In this document: in pieces, positions 25,982 through 33,974 of the stretch | How positions within the stretch are numbered: the first letter of the stretch is position 1 | How the letters are laid out: each line of letters opens with the position of its first letter | Assembly: GCA_905203045.1 (NCBI GenBank) | Contig: CAJKUH010000009.1 | Location: 11,627-75,626, forward strand | From: an uncultured Eggerthella sp. | GTDB taxonomy: Bacteria; Actinomycetota; Coriobacteriia; Coriobacteriales; Eggerthellaceae | DNA length: 64,000 nucleotides | Direction: 5' to 3' | Translations under genes and position numbers: made by a program | Notes under the pieces: model-generated | Seen by the model: the letters and a program-made list of their open reading frames with translations, nothing else | Told to the model about the DNA's origin: nothing | Databases searched by the model: none

Positions 25982-26218
25982 CTAGCCCCAAACCTCCTTG
26001 GCGATTTTCGCCCACTGCTCTTCTTCGGTGAGCTTGTTGCCGATTTCGCAGCTGGCGAAGCCGCACTGCGGGGAAAGGCACAGGTGGTCAAGCGGTACGT
26101 ACTTCGATGCTCCCTTGATGCGGGCTTTCACCGTTTCCTTGTCTTCCAGGCCGGTTTTCGCGGGGTTCGCTTTAACGGAATCGCAGTATGGCGGCGTATT
26201 TTGCGATTGTGAAATACC
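25982..26218 (-). pseudogene. C-terminal remnant of a MetE-like methyltransferase
   Basis: With no usable start, the minus strand reads 78 residues ending KEVWG and stop. The core (LEDKETVKARIKGASKYVPLDH, LCLSPQCGFASCEIGNKLTEEEQW, in order) matches the C-terminus of cobalamin-independent methionine synthase-like proteins (MetE C-domain/YxjG type), including the zinc-ligand Cys in SPQCGFAS. A stop codon lies at about 26225-26227 upstream in frame, and the first 11 residues do not fit the family. Everything N-terminal, about 300 residues, is absent. It lies 29 nt downstream of a LysR gene on the same strand, so it is probably the surviving end of a deleted gene. Confidence 0.75.
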
Positions 26219-26247
26219 TATATCCTAGCGTTGACGATAGCTTTTCC

Positions 26248-27150
26248 CTATTTCAGGATGTGGCGTTTCAGAGCCTCAAGGTAGGCCGCGCCATAGCGGG
26301 TTCGTTGCGTTCCCTTATGGCTTATGGTGCCGATTTCCATGTACTCGTCGATTTCGAGCGGTACCGATATGATGGAAGGCCCATTCAACTCAACGGAGAT
26401 CACGCCCGAGCAAACGGTGTAGCCATTCAACCCTATGAGCAGGTTAAACAGGGTGGCACGGTCGCGCACGCGGATGCTCTTGGCACGGTCGAGCGCGGAG
26501 GTAAGCTCTTCGGAATAGTAAAACGAGTTATAGCTTCCCTGTTCGTAGGAAAGGAAAGGGTAGTCGGCCATATCTTCCAGCGTGACCGACGTACGCTTTG
26601 CCAAAGGGTGGTTCGAGCAGATGAATACATGCGGCGTTGCCTTGAAAAGAGGCTCGAACACCAGGTTGTTTACCGTGAGCATCTTGCTTATGACCTCGCG
26701 GTTGCGTGCGGAGAGGTAAAGGATGCCCAGCTCGCTTTTCATATGGGCCACGTCTTCGATGATTTCGTGTGTTTGCTCTTCGCGAATGGTGAAATCATAG
26801 CTTGCGGCATCGAATTCGCGGATCACGTCCACGAAGGCGTTCACGGCAAAGGAATAATGCTGGCAGGAAACGCTGAAATGCGGCGTTTGCTGCGACTGGC
26901 CCTTGTAGCGGGATTCCAGAAGGTCGGCCTGTTCGAGCACTTGGCGCGCATATCCCAGAAACGTTTCGCCTTCCTCGGATACGGTGACGCCCTTGTTCGT
27001 GCGGTCGAAGATGTGCACGTCCATTTCCTCCTCCAAGTCGCTGATGGCGGCGGTGATGGAAGGCTGCGACACGAGCAGCTTACGCGATGCCTCGGTGATG
27101 CTGCCGCATTCGGCAACCTTAACGGCGTAGACAAGCTGCTGTAACTTCAT
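26248..27150 (-). CDS. LysR-family transcriptional regulator
   Basis: 300 residues. N-terminal winged HTH: LQQLVYAVKVAECGSITEASRKLLVSQPSITAAISDLEEEM, then the linker helix and a two-lobed effector domain. The pattern resembles LysR proteins near sulfur/methionine genes, and it sits directly before a metE-like remnant, but its effector cannot be read from sequence. ATG 27150. No functional partner gene remains on its strand downstream, so it may be an orphan regulator. Confidence 0.88.
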   Translation of the reverse strand: MKLQQLVYAVKVAECGSITEASRKLLVSQPSITAAISDLEEEMDVHIFDRTNKGVTVSEEGETFLGYARQVLEQADLLESRYKGQSQQTPHFSVSCQHYSFAVNAFVDVIREFDAASYDFTIREEQTHEIIEDVAHMKSELGILYLSARNREVISKMLTVNNLVFEPLFKATPHVFICSNHPLAKRTSVTLEDMADYPFLSYEQGSYNSFYYSEELTSALDRAKSIRVRDRATLFNLLIGLNGYTVCSGVISVELNGPSIISVPLEIDEYMEIGTISHKGTQRTRYGAAYLEALKRHILK

Positions 27151-27353
27151 GGTTCTCCGTTTCGCTTACGTGTTCGAAAACATACGATACCGCGTTGGTC
27201 GGCTGCGGGGCAAGCTGCCAATGGATTTGCTGCACGGCGCATGGTTTTGCTTTGGGACGCATGGGGATGTTTTGGTGAAACCGCGGGGATATAGGATAAT
27301 AACCCTATCTATGTAAACGCTGGCCACCAGCATCCCTCGTGAAAGGAATCTTT

Positions 27354-29033
27354 GTGGCTGAATTCATTTATCAGATGTACCAGGCACGCAAAGCCCATGG
27401 TGACAAGGTCATTTTGGACGATGTGACGCTTTCCTTCTACCCTGGCGCCAAGATCGGCGTAGTGGGCCCCAACGGCATGGGCAAGTCTACGCTGCTGAAG
27501 GTTATGGCGGGTTTGGAAGATGTTTCCGCGGGTGATGCGCGTCTTACCCCGGGGTATACCGTGGGCATTCTGCAGCAGGAGCCCCCGCTGGATGAAGACG
27601 CGACGGTTATCGAGAACATCCGCATGGCTTTCGCCGACGTGCTTGCCAAGGTAGAGCGCTTCAACGCCATCGGCGCTGAAATGGCCGACCCCGATGCCGA
27701 TTTCGATGCCCTGATGGAAGAGATGGGCACTCTGCAAAACGAGATCGACGCGGCAAACGGTTGGGATTTGGATAGTCAGCTTTCCCAGGCGATGGATGCA
27801 CTGCAGTGCCCCGACCCCGATGCGCCCGTGAAGGTGCTTTCCGGTGGCGAGCGCAGGCGTGTTGCGCTGTGCAAACTGCTGCTCGAGGCTCCCGATTTGC
27901 TGCTGCTCGACGAGCCCACCAACCACTTGGACGCTGAATCGGTGCTGTGGTTGGAACAGTTCCTGCATCGTTATCCCGGTGCGGTGCTCGCGGTAACGCA
28001 CGACCGCTACTTCCTGGACAACGTTGCCGAGTGGATTTGCGAAGTCGACCGTGGCCATTTGTACCCGTACAAGGGCAACTATTCCACGTACTTGGAAACG
28101 AAGGCAGCTCGCTTGGAAGCGCAAGGCCAGCAGCAGGCAAAACTTGCCAAGCGTATGAAGAACGAGTTGGAATGGGTGCGCAGCAGCCCGAAGGCGCGTC
28201 AGGCCAAGAACAAGGCGCGTTTGGAGCGCTATGAGCAGATGGAAGCTGAGGCTCGCAGCGCACAGGGCGTCGATTTCACCGCCATTAGCATTCCAGTCGG
28301 CCCGCGCTTGGGTTCGAAGGTCCTGGAAGTGGAGCACCTGCACAAGCAGTTCGGCGACCGCGTGCTGATCGACGACCTTTCCTTCAGCTTGCCGCGCAAC
28401 GGCATCGTGGGCGTTATCGGCCCCAATGGTGTGGGCAAGTCCACGCTGTTCAAGATGATCGTGGGCAAGGAACCGGTAACCAGCGGCACGCTTGAGCTGG
28501 GTGAAACCGTGAAGATTTCCTACGTCGATCAGAACCGTGAGGGCCTTGACCCGAAGAAGACGCTGTGGGAAGTGGTCTCCGACGGGCTTGACTACATTCG
28601 TGTGGGTGAAACTGAGATTCCCAGCCGCGCCTATGTTGCCAACTTCGGCTTCAAAGGGTCCGACCAGCAGAAGCCTGCCGGGGTGCTTTCCGGTGGCGAG
28701 CGCAACCGCTTGAACCTGGCGCTTACCTTGAAACAGGGCGGTAACCTGCTGCTGCTCGACGAGCCCACGAACGACCTGGACGTGGAAACGCTGGAAAGCC
28801 TGGAAGAAGCGCTTTTGGCGTTCCCGGGTTGCGCAGTCATCACCAGCCATGACCGTATGTTCCTCGACCGCATTGCCACGCATATCCTGGCATGGGAGGG
28901 TACTGACGAAAACCCTGGCAACTGGTATTGGTTCGAGGGCAACTTCGATTCGTATCAGAAGAACAAGATCGAGCGCTTGGGTGAAGAAGCTGCCAAGCCG
29001 CACCGTTTGCATCGCAAACTGACGCGTGATTAA
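27354..29033 (+). CDS. ettA: Energy-dependent translational throttle protein EttA (ABC-F ATPase)
   Basis: Soluble ABC-F protein that binds the ribosomal E site and couples translation to ATP level. 559 residues, close to E. coli EttA (555). Two ATPase domains: Walker A GPNGMGKST and GPNGVGKST, signatures LSGGERRR and LSGGERNR, Walker B LLLLDEPTNHLD and LLLLDEPTNDLD. The second domain keeps the EttA-like DEPTND form. The linker between them is the basic P-site-tRNA-interaction region (KRMKNELEWVRSSPKARQAKNKARLERYE). The GTG at 27354 is chosen because GAAAGGA lies 7 nt upstream. Confidence 0.95.
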   Translation: MAEFIYQMYQARKAHGDKVILDDVTLSFYPGAKIGVVGPNGMGKSTLLKVMAGLEDVSAGDARLTPGYTVGILQQEPPLDEDATVIENIRMAFADVLAKVERFNAIGAEMADPDADFDALMEEMGTLQNEIDAANGWDLDSQLSQAMDALQCPDPDAPVKVLSGGERRRVALCKLLLEAPDLLLLDEPTNHLDAESVLWLEQFLHRYPGAVLAVTHDRYFLDNVAEWICEVDRGHLYPYKGNYSTYLETKAARLEAQGQQQAKLAKRMKNELEWVRSSPKARQAKNKARLERYEQMEAEARSAQGVDFTAISIPVGPRLGSKVLEVEHLHKQFGDRVLIDDLSFSLPRNGIVGVIGPNGVGKSTLFKMIVGKEPVTSGTLELGETVKISYVDQNREGLDPKKTLWEVVSDGLDYIRVGETEIPSRAYVANFGFKGSDQQKPAGVLSGGERNRLNLALTLKQGGNLLLLDEPTNDLDVETLESLEEALLAFPGCAVITSHDRMFLDRIATHILAWEGTDENPGNWYWFEGNFDSYQKNKIERLGEEAAKPHRLHRKLTRD

Positions 29034-29070
29034 TCTGGTAGGTGAATAGAGAGAGCTTTTTTATTATGCA

Positions 29071-29112
29071 AAAAGAGCTGCAGCCTTTGGGCAACTGCAG
29101 CTCTTTTACTTT
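29071..29112 (+). terminator. Terminator of ettA
   Basis: Perfect 13-bp stem (AAAAGAGCTGCAG / CTGCAGCTCTTTT), 11-nt loop, T-rich tail; also preceded by A-run so it may work in both directions. Confidence 0.9.
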
Positions 29113-29150
29113 GATTTGAAAAGCTTGGGCATGCGCTAGTAAATCAGCGA

Positions 29151-29238
29151 GCGTGGTTCTGACGAGTGCGGGGGAAGCGAAAGGCCCTTTGTGCCGCCCT
29201 TGGGGCCTTGAGGTTTCCCTGTGCCGTCAGAACCACGC
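29151..29238. repeat. Long inverted repeat between convergent ettA and gpmA
   Basis: GCGTGGTTCTGACG (29151-29164) is repeated exactly in inverse orientation at 29225-29238, with 60 nt between. It is one of several long inverted repeats in intergenic gaps of this window; its arms differ in sequence from the others. Confidence 0.65.
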
Positions 29239-29263
29239 GCAGCGTCATTGCGTTTAGTGAGCC

Positions 29264-29288
29264 TTTCGACGTTCGTAGAACGTCGAAA
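29264..29288 (-). terminator. Hairpin abutting the gpmA stop
   Basis: Perfect 11-bp stem TTTCGACGTTC / GAACGTCGAAA with a 3-nt loop, immediately after the gpmA stop on the minus strand. No U-tract follows. Confidence 0.6.
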
Positions 29289-30047
29289 CTACTTAGCCTT
29301 GCCCTGGTTCGCTACGGCGTTGATCTTGGCGTTGATAGTTTCCTCGTCGCCGACGTACTTCTTGTCCAGTACGTTGAAGTCCTGGTCGAAGGTGTATACC
29401 AGCGGCACGCCCGTGGGGATGTTCACGCCTACGATCTCGTCATCGGAGAGCTTGTCGAACTGCTTCACCAGTGCGCGCAGGGAATTGCCGTGGGCTACGA
29501 TGAGCACGCGCTTGCCGGCACGCATCTGAGGCTCGATTTCCTGCTGGAAATAGGGCCATGCACGAGCGATGGTGTCCTTCAGGCATTCTGCCAGGGGCAT
29601 TTCATCGGCTGGGGCGTTGCGGTACGGAGCCATAAGGCGCGGGTTGCGCTCGTCGTCTTCGGTCAAAGCAGGCGGACGCACATCGAAGCTGCGGCGCCAG
29701 ATCTTAACCTGCTCTTCGCCGTACTTTGCAGCGGTTTCCGCCTTGTTCAGGCCCTGCAGGGCACCGTAGTGGCGCTCGTTCAAACGCCAGGTCTTGTTCA
29801 CGGGAAGCCACTCGCGATCCATTGCCTGCAAGATGTGGTTCAAGGTATGGATGGCGCGCTTCAGGTACGAGGTGTAGCACACGTCGAAGTCGAAACCGGC
29901 TTCCGCAAGGGCGCGGCCGCCCTCGGTGGCCTCTTTGCGGCCCGTGTCGGACAGGTCTACATCCATCCAACCGGTGAAGAGGTTCAGCTTGTTCCATTCG
30001 CTTTCGCCATGGCGAACAAGCACGAGTTGCATGGTCGAATCGGTCAT
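29289..30047 (-). CDS. gpmA: 2,3-bisphosphoglycerate-dependent phosphoglycerate mutase
   Basis: Interconverts 3- and 2-phosphoglycerate in glycolysis. 252 residues, the normal GpmA size. The phosphohistidine is in LVRHGESEWN, the second catalytic Arg/Glu region is LNERHYGALQGLNK, and the distal His is in VLIVAHGNSLRALVK. ATG 30047 with GAAGGAAT upstream. Monocistronic; the 30048-30328 region up to the next gene is a divergent promoter region. Confidence 0.96.
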   Translation of the reverse strand: MTDSTMQLVLVRHGESEWNKLNLFTGWMDVDLSDTGRKEATEGGRALAEAGFDFDVCYTSYLKRAIHTLNHILQAMDREWLPVNKTWRLNERHYGALQGLNKAETAAKYGEEQVKIWRRSFDVRPPALTEDDERNPRLMAPYRNAPADEMPLAECLKDTIARAWPYFQQEIEPQMRAGKRVLIVAHGNSLRALVKQFDKLSDDEIVGVNIPTGVPLVYTFDQDFNVLDKKYVGDEETINAKINAVANQGKAK

Positions 30048-30328
30048 GATTCCTTCGCTTTCTCGCTGTTTTCAGGGGGCGTGCCCCAGGTTTATCGAAC
30101 CGCACGCAGCATATGCAATGACCTTGTGCCTTGCCTTGCTGCCGTGCAACATATTCAGTATGACGATTTCGCCTGCAACAGAAGCAGTGGTCGGGGAGCG
30201 TTGCCCTGCTTTCGTTGGGCGGTACTCCTTTTCCCGAAAAAAGCTTCAACTGTACATTGCCGTGGACAGTTAAGAGGGTAAATGTTGCTATGATTGAATA
30301 AAACGGCTGCATGTTTTAGGAGCAAAGC

Positions 30329-31981
30329 ATGAACGAGATCAAATGTCCGCACTGCGGCGAGGTGTTTCAGGTAGACGAACGCGGGTTCGCTGACATTTTG
30401 AGACAGGTTCGCACTGCCGAGTTCGATAAGGAAGTAGCTCAGCGCGAAGGGATGCTGAAGGCCCAAAATGCGCAGGAGGTGAAGCTTGCGGTTGCCAAGG
30501 CGCAGCAGGATGCTCAGGCGCAGGCTGCCCAGCGCGATGCGCGCATCGCGGAACTGGAAACCCAGCTTGTTGCTGAAAAGCGTGAGCGCCAGCAAGCGGA
30601 AAAGTCTTCGGAGTTGGAGCACGCCAACGAGCTTGAAGCTGCCTTGGCAAAGAAGCAGGCGGAAATCGCTCAGCTGAAAGCGACGGTGGAAAAGCTTTCC
30701 GCCGATCACGATGCCCAAAACCGTGTTGCCAAGGCCGAGCATGAAAGGCTTCTGTCCGATGCTACCGCCCAGCGCGATGCCGAGATTGCGGCGTTGCGTC
30801 AGCAGGTGGCCTCGCAGCAAAGCGCCTTCAAGCAGCAGCTTGAATCGCAGGCTCACGAATACACTCAGAAAATGGCGGCCGAGCAGGCGCAGAGTGCCCG
30901 TGCTGCTGCCGAGGAATCGGCTAAGCTGCAGCAGACTATTGCCGCTCAGAAGCAGCAGATCGAATCGCAGACGCAGCAGTTTGAGGCGCAGAAGGAGCTC
31001 GCCGTTACCGAGGCGCGTGCCACGGCTGAGCGTCAGCGTGACGAGCTTGCCGCGCAGGTGAAGCTGCAGCAGGCCCAGGCGGAACAGGAAAAGGCTGCCT
31101 TGCGTGAAAAGATGGCCAACGAGCTTTCGGCAAAGGACGAGCTTATCAAGTACAAGGACGAGGAAATTGCCCGCGTAAAGGAAATGAAGGCGCGTCTTTC
31201 CACCAAGATGGTGGGCGAATCGCTGGAACGCCATTGCGAAACGGAGTTCAACAAGATCCGTGCCACGGCATTCCCGCATGCCTATTTCGAGAAAGACAAC
31301 GAAGTGGTGGAAGGCACCAAAGGCGACTTCGTGTTCCGTGAAACCGACCCTGAAACCGGTGAAGAAGTGGTTTCCATCATGTTCGAGATGAAGAACGAAA
31401 ACGATGAAACCCGCACCAAGCACAAGAATGAGGATTTCTTCGCCAAGCTCGATTCCGATAGAAAGAAGAAGAAGTGTGAGTACGCTGTTTTGTGCACCAT
31501 GCTTGAACCCGACAGCGAGCTGTACAACGAGGGCATTGTGGATGTGAGCTATCGTTACGAGAAGATGTACGTGATTCGTCCGCAGTTCTTCATTCCCATC
31601 ATTTCCATTCTGCGCAACGCGGCACTTTCTGCCTTGCAGTACAAAACCGAGCTTGCCGAAGTGCGCAATCAGAACATCGACATCACCAACTTCGAGAACT
31701 CGATGGAGGATTTCAAGACGAAGTTCGCCCGCAACTACGATTTGGCAAGCCGTAAGTTTCAAACGGCCATCGATGAAATTGACAAGACCATCGATCATCT
31801 GCAGAAAACGAAGGATGCACTGCTTGGCAGCGAGCGCAACCTGCGTTTGGCGAACGACAAGGCGCAAGACCTTACCATCAAGAAGCTCACGCGGAAGAAT
31901 CCCACTATGAAAGCCAAATTCGCGGCATTGGAAGAAGCCCGTGCACTTGAAGGGGCGAAGCCAGCAGGGGAGTCTGAGTGA
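30329..31981 (+). CDS. DUF2130 coiled-coil protein
   Basis: 550 residues. The N-terminus MNEIKCPHCGEVFQVDERGFADI is the zinc-ribbon-like opening typical of DUF2130. Residues about 35-300 are a very long Gln/Ala/Glu-rich coiled coil. Residues 300-460 are the conserved globular part: GESLERHCETEFNKIRATAFPHAYFEKDNEVVEGTKGDFVF then NEDFFAKLDSDRKKKKCEYAVLCTML, which has a nuclease-like D..E.K appearance reminiscent of restriction endonuclease folds. A helical tail follows. Family function is not established. ATG with TTTAGGAGC upstream. Monocistronic. Confidence 0.85.
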   Translation: MNEIKCPHCGEVFQVDERGFADILRQVRTAEFDKEVAQREGMLKAQNAQEVKLAVAKAQQDAQAQAAQRDARIAELETQLVAEKRERQQAEKSSELEHANELEAALAKKQAEIAQLKATVEKLSADHDAQNRVAKAEHERLLSDATAQRDAEIAALRQQVASQQSAFKQQLESQAHEYTQKMAAEQAQSARAAAEESAKLQQTIAAQKQQIESQTQQFEAQKELAVTEARATAERQRDELAAQVKLQQAQAEQEKAALREKMANELSAKDELIKYKDEEIARVKEMKARLSTKMVGESLERHCETEFNKIRATAFPHAYFEKDNEVVEGTKGDFVFRETDPETGEEVVSIMFEMKNENDETRTKHKNEDFFAKLDSDRKKKKCEYAVLCTMLEPDSELYNEGIVDVSYRYEKMYVIRPQFFIPIISILRNAALSALQYKTELAEVRNQNIDITNFENSMEDFKTKFARNYDLASRKFQTAIDEIDKTIDHLQKTKDALLGSERNLRLANDKAQDLTIKKLTRKNPTMKAKFAALEEARALEGAKPAGESE

Positions 31982-32015
31982 TTCTGTGGAAAAAACGGCT
32001 TGATTTGCGTAAGGG

Positions 32016-32042
32016 AAGCGGGCATCTGCCCGCTTCTTTTTC
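32016..32042 (+). terminator. Terminator after the DUF2130 gene
   Basis: AAGCGGGCA / TGCCCGCTT perfect 9-bp stem, 2-nt loop gap, then CTTTTTC. Confidence 0.88.
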
Positions 32043-32217
32043 TGTGATGTCGCCATCGTTTCAAGTGGGTGTTGCGTCTGCTGAAATAGCGCTGCGACGC
32101 AACGCATACTTCAATTCTGTAGTTGTTTTTCTGTTGGCTTGACGTGGGCTCATGCTTTCGGCATGCGGTCTAGAATAGCTTCGTTTTAGTTTCTTTCGAT
32201 TGGGTAGGAGCGTACTT

Positions 32218-33402
32218 TTGTCCCAGGAAATGACCGGCAAGCAGTGGCTTGCGCTCGCGGGCATTGCCATCGCGGCATTTGTGTTCAATTCTTCCGAGTT
32301 CATGCCGGTTGGCTTGCTTACTGATATCGGACATACCTTTGGCACCTCCGAGGCAACAACGGGCATGTTGGTTTCGGTGTATGCCTGGGCGGTTATGATC
32401 CTTTCGGTGCCGCTGATGATCGTGGCAACGCGCCTTGATTTTCGCAGGCTTATGCTGGTGGTCATCGTGGTGTTTCTGGTGGGACAGGTGCTTACCGCGG
32501 TTTCGGTAAGCTACTGGATGCTTATGGCGTCGCGTTTGGTTGTGGCATGCGCCCACTCGGTTTTCTGGGCCATTGCGGCTCCCATTGCTGTGCGCCTTGT
32601 TCCGCAGAACAAGCGTGCTCTTGCCTTGAGCTTGGTGGAAACAGGCACGGCGGTTGCGGGTATTATCGGCTTGCCGCTGGGCCGTGCCATTGGCCTTGCC
32701 GTGGGCTGGCGCCTTACCTTCGCCATTGTTGCGGTGATCACGGCGATTCTGCTGATTTACCTGCTTATCACGCTGCCTTGGGTGCCTGGTGCTGAGCCGT
32801 TCAGCGTTTCGCAGTTGCCGGGGCTGTTCCAGAACAAGGGTCTGGTTGCGTTGTTCATTCTTACGGCTCTGTATGCATGGGGCTACTACACGGGCTATAG
32901 CTACATCGAGCCGTTCTTGCTGCAGATAGCCAGTTTGGCAAACGATGTGGTCACCTTGGTGCTTTCCGTGTTCGGTGTGGCAAGCATCATTGGCAGCTTC
33001 CTGTGCTCAAAATTGTATCCGCGCCATCGGTTCACGTTTTTCTGCGCCATTACCATAGGGGTTCCTGTCGCCCTGTTGCTTATGCATGCGGCGACAGTTG
33101 CGGGTGTTGTGGCGGTTGTCGGCGTCGTGGTGCTGTGGGGTATCTGTGGCGCATCGGTGAGCGTGGTGTACCAGGCCGAGATCATCAACGTTTCCTCTGA
33201 TGAAGAGGAAACGGTTGCCATGGCATTTTTCTCGGGCATCTTCAACTTCGGCATTGGCACGGGCGCTTTGCTTGGCGGTCAGGTGGTGAATACGCTGGGC
33301 ATTGCCAACGTGTTCTACGCCGGCGGTGCGCTCGGCGTGGTTTCGATCCTGTTCTGCCTGATTGTGGCGGTGCATAGGCTGAAAAAGTATCCCGTTAAAT
33401 AA
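32218..33402 (+). CDS. MFS sugar/drug efflux transporter (SotB/YdeA-like)
   Basis: 394-residue 12-TM major facilitator of the DHA1 type. TM1 reads AFVFNSSEFMPVGLL, the signature of SotB/YdeA-type efflux pumps (arabinose/IPTG exporters); other signs are the RLVVACAHSVFWAIAAP and AGIIGLPLGRAIG segments. The TTG at 32218 is preferred: GTAGGAG lies 7 nt upstream, while the next ATG (32230) has its purine-rich stretch too close. The substrate is unknown. No clear terminator follows; a long gap comes next. Confidence 0.82.
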   Translation: MSQEMTGKQWLALAGIAIAAFVFNSSEFMPVGLLTDIGHTFGTSEATTGMLVSVYAWAVMILSVPLMIVATRLDFRRLMLVVIVVFLVGQVLTAVSVSYWMLMASRLVVACAHSVFWAIAAPIAVRLVPQNKRALALSLVETGTAVAGIIGLPLGRAIGLAVGWRLTFAIVAVITAILLIYLLITLPWVPGAEPFSVSQLPGLFQNKGLVALFILTALYAWGYYTGYSYIEPFLLQIASLANDVVTLVLSVFGVASIIGSFLCSKLYPRHRFTFFCAITIGVPVALLLMHAATVAGVVAVVGVVVLWGICGASVSVVYQAEIINVSSDEEETVAMAFFSGIFNFGIGTGALLGGQVVNTLGIANVFYAGGALGVVSILFCLIVAVHRLKKYPVK

Positions 33403-33674
33403 CTTGCCGCCAAGGTTGCTGCCCTGGGTGCGGTTTATCGACTGTCCTTTCTGCGGTGCGTATTCCCTTGTTTGTGCATTCCCCTGTTTGCATATTCCGT
33501 CAATCGCCCGAATACGGCAGCTCAAACCAGTTGTTTTGCGCGAAATCGTGGGCATCGCTTCTACCAGGCTTTATTTCGCTTGTGTTTCGGAAATGTCCAG
33601 AGAATGTGATGAAACGCGATTCGAATGCCGCAACCGGTTGTGTTGTTCGGCGAAAGGACGATTATAAAGCCATC

Positions 33675-33875
33675 GAACGCAAGGGGCGTTCGGAGAGAGC
33701 GCTTAGGCGCTTGGACGTTAGGACGAACTGTTGAACTTCCGCAACCTGCATATCGAAATTATCAGCTCCATTATTTAGGGCTCGGGTTGCTCAAAGTCAG
33801 CTGCCCGAACCCTGATCGGGCAGCTGATGGTTTTGAATCCGGAGGCTGTTTAAAGAAACGGCTTCCGGATTTTTT
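33675..33875 (+). ncRNA. Candidate leader RNA or small RNA ending in a strong terminator
   Basis: The 33403-33974 gap has no convincing protein. TTGTGT (33638-33643) and TTATAA (33662-33667), 18 nt apart, could start a transcript at about 33675. It would fold into a stem CAGCTGCCCGA / TCGGGCAGCTG (33798-33826), competing with pairing of the segment near 33778-33787 to about 33804-33813. It ends at a 16-bp stem with a 4-nt loop (33836-33871) followed by five T. About 30 nt further, 33900-33914 could pair with 33842-33856, the terminator's left arm (14 of 15). It sits 100 nt before the transporter at 33975, so it is either an attenuating leader or an independent RNA. Confidence 0.4.
33836..33875 (+). 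terminator. Strong terminator upstream of the MHS transporter
   Basis: 16-bp stem with two G-U pairs (AATCCGGAGGCTGTTT / AAACGGCTTCCGGATT), AAAG loop, then TTTTTA. It is located before, not after, the next gene's ribosome site. Confidence 0.85.
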
Positions 33876-33974
33876 ATTGCCGGAACAGCGTATGCCGCGT
33901 TCTTCAAACAGCCTTCTTATCTGAAACCGCATTTCAATGGTTCACGAAGCGAAGGAAAAGAAGGAGAAAGCGGA

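Noticed and set aside
22483..26091. A 1202-codon open frame antisense to purL
   Set aside because: It is a by-product of the codon bias of purL; purL on the other strand has full motifs, and the antisense product has no recognisable domain or ribosome site.
27309..29012. A 567-codon open frame antisense to ettA
   Set aside because: ettA shows both ATPase motifs; the antisense frame is low-complexity and lacks family features.
30155..32107. A 650-codon antisense frame over the DUF2130 gene
   Set aside because: Leu/Arg-rich shadow of the coiled-coil codons; no start signal.
33456..33734. Short plus-strand frames in the 33403-33974 gap
   Set aside because: No ribosome site or family resemblance; RNA structure explains the region better.
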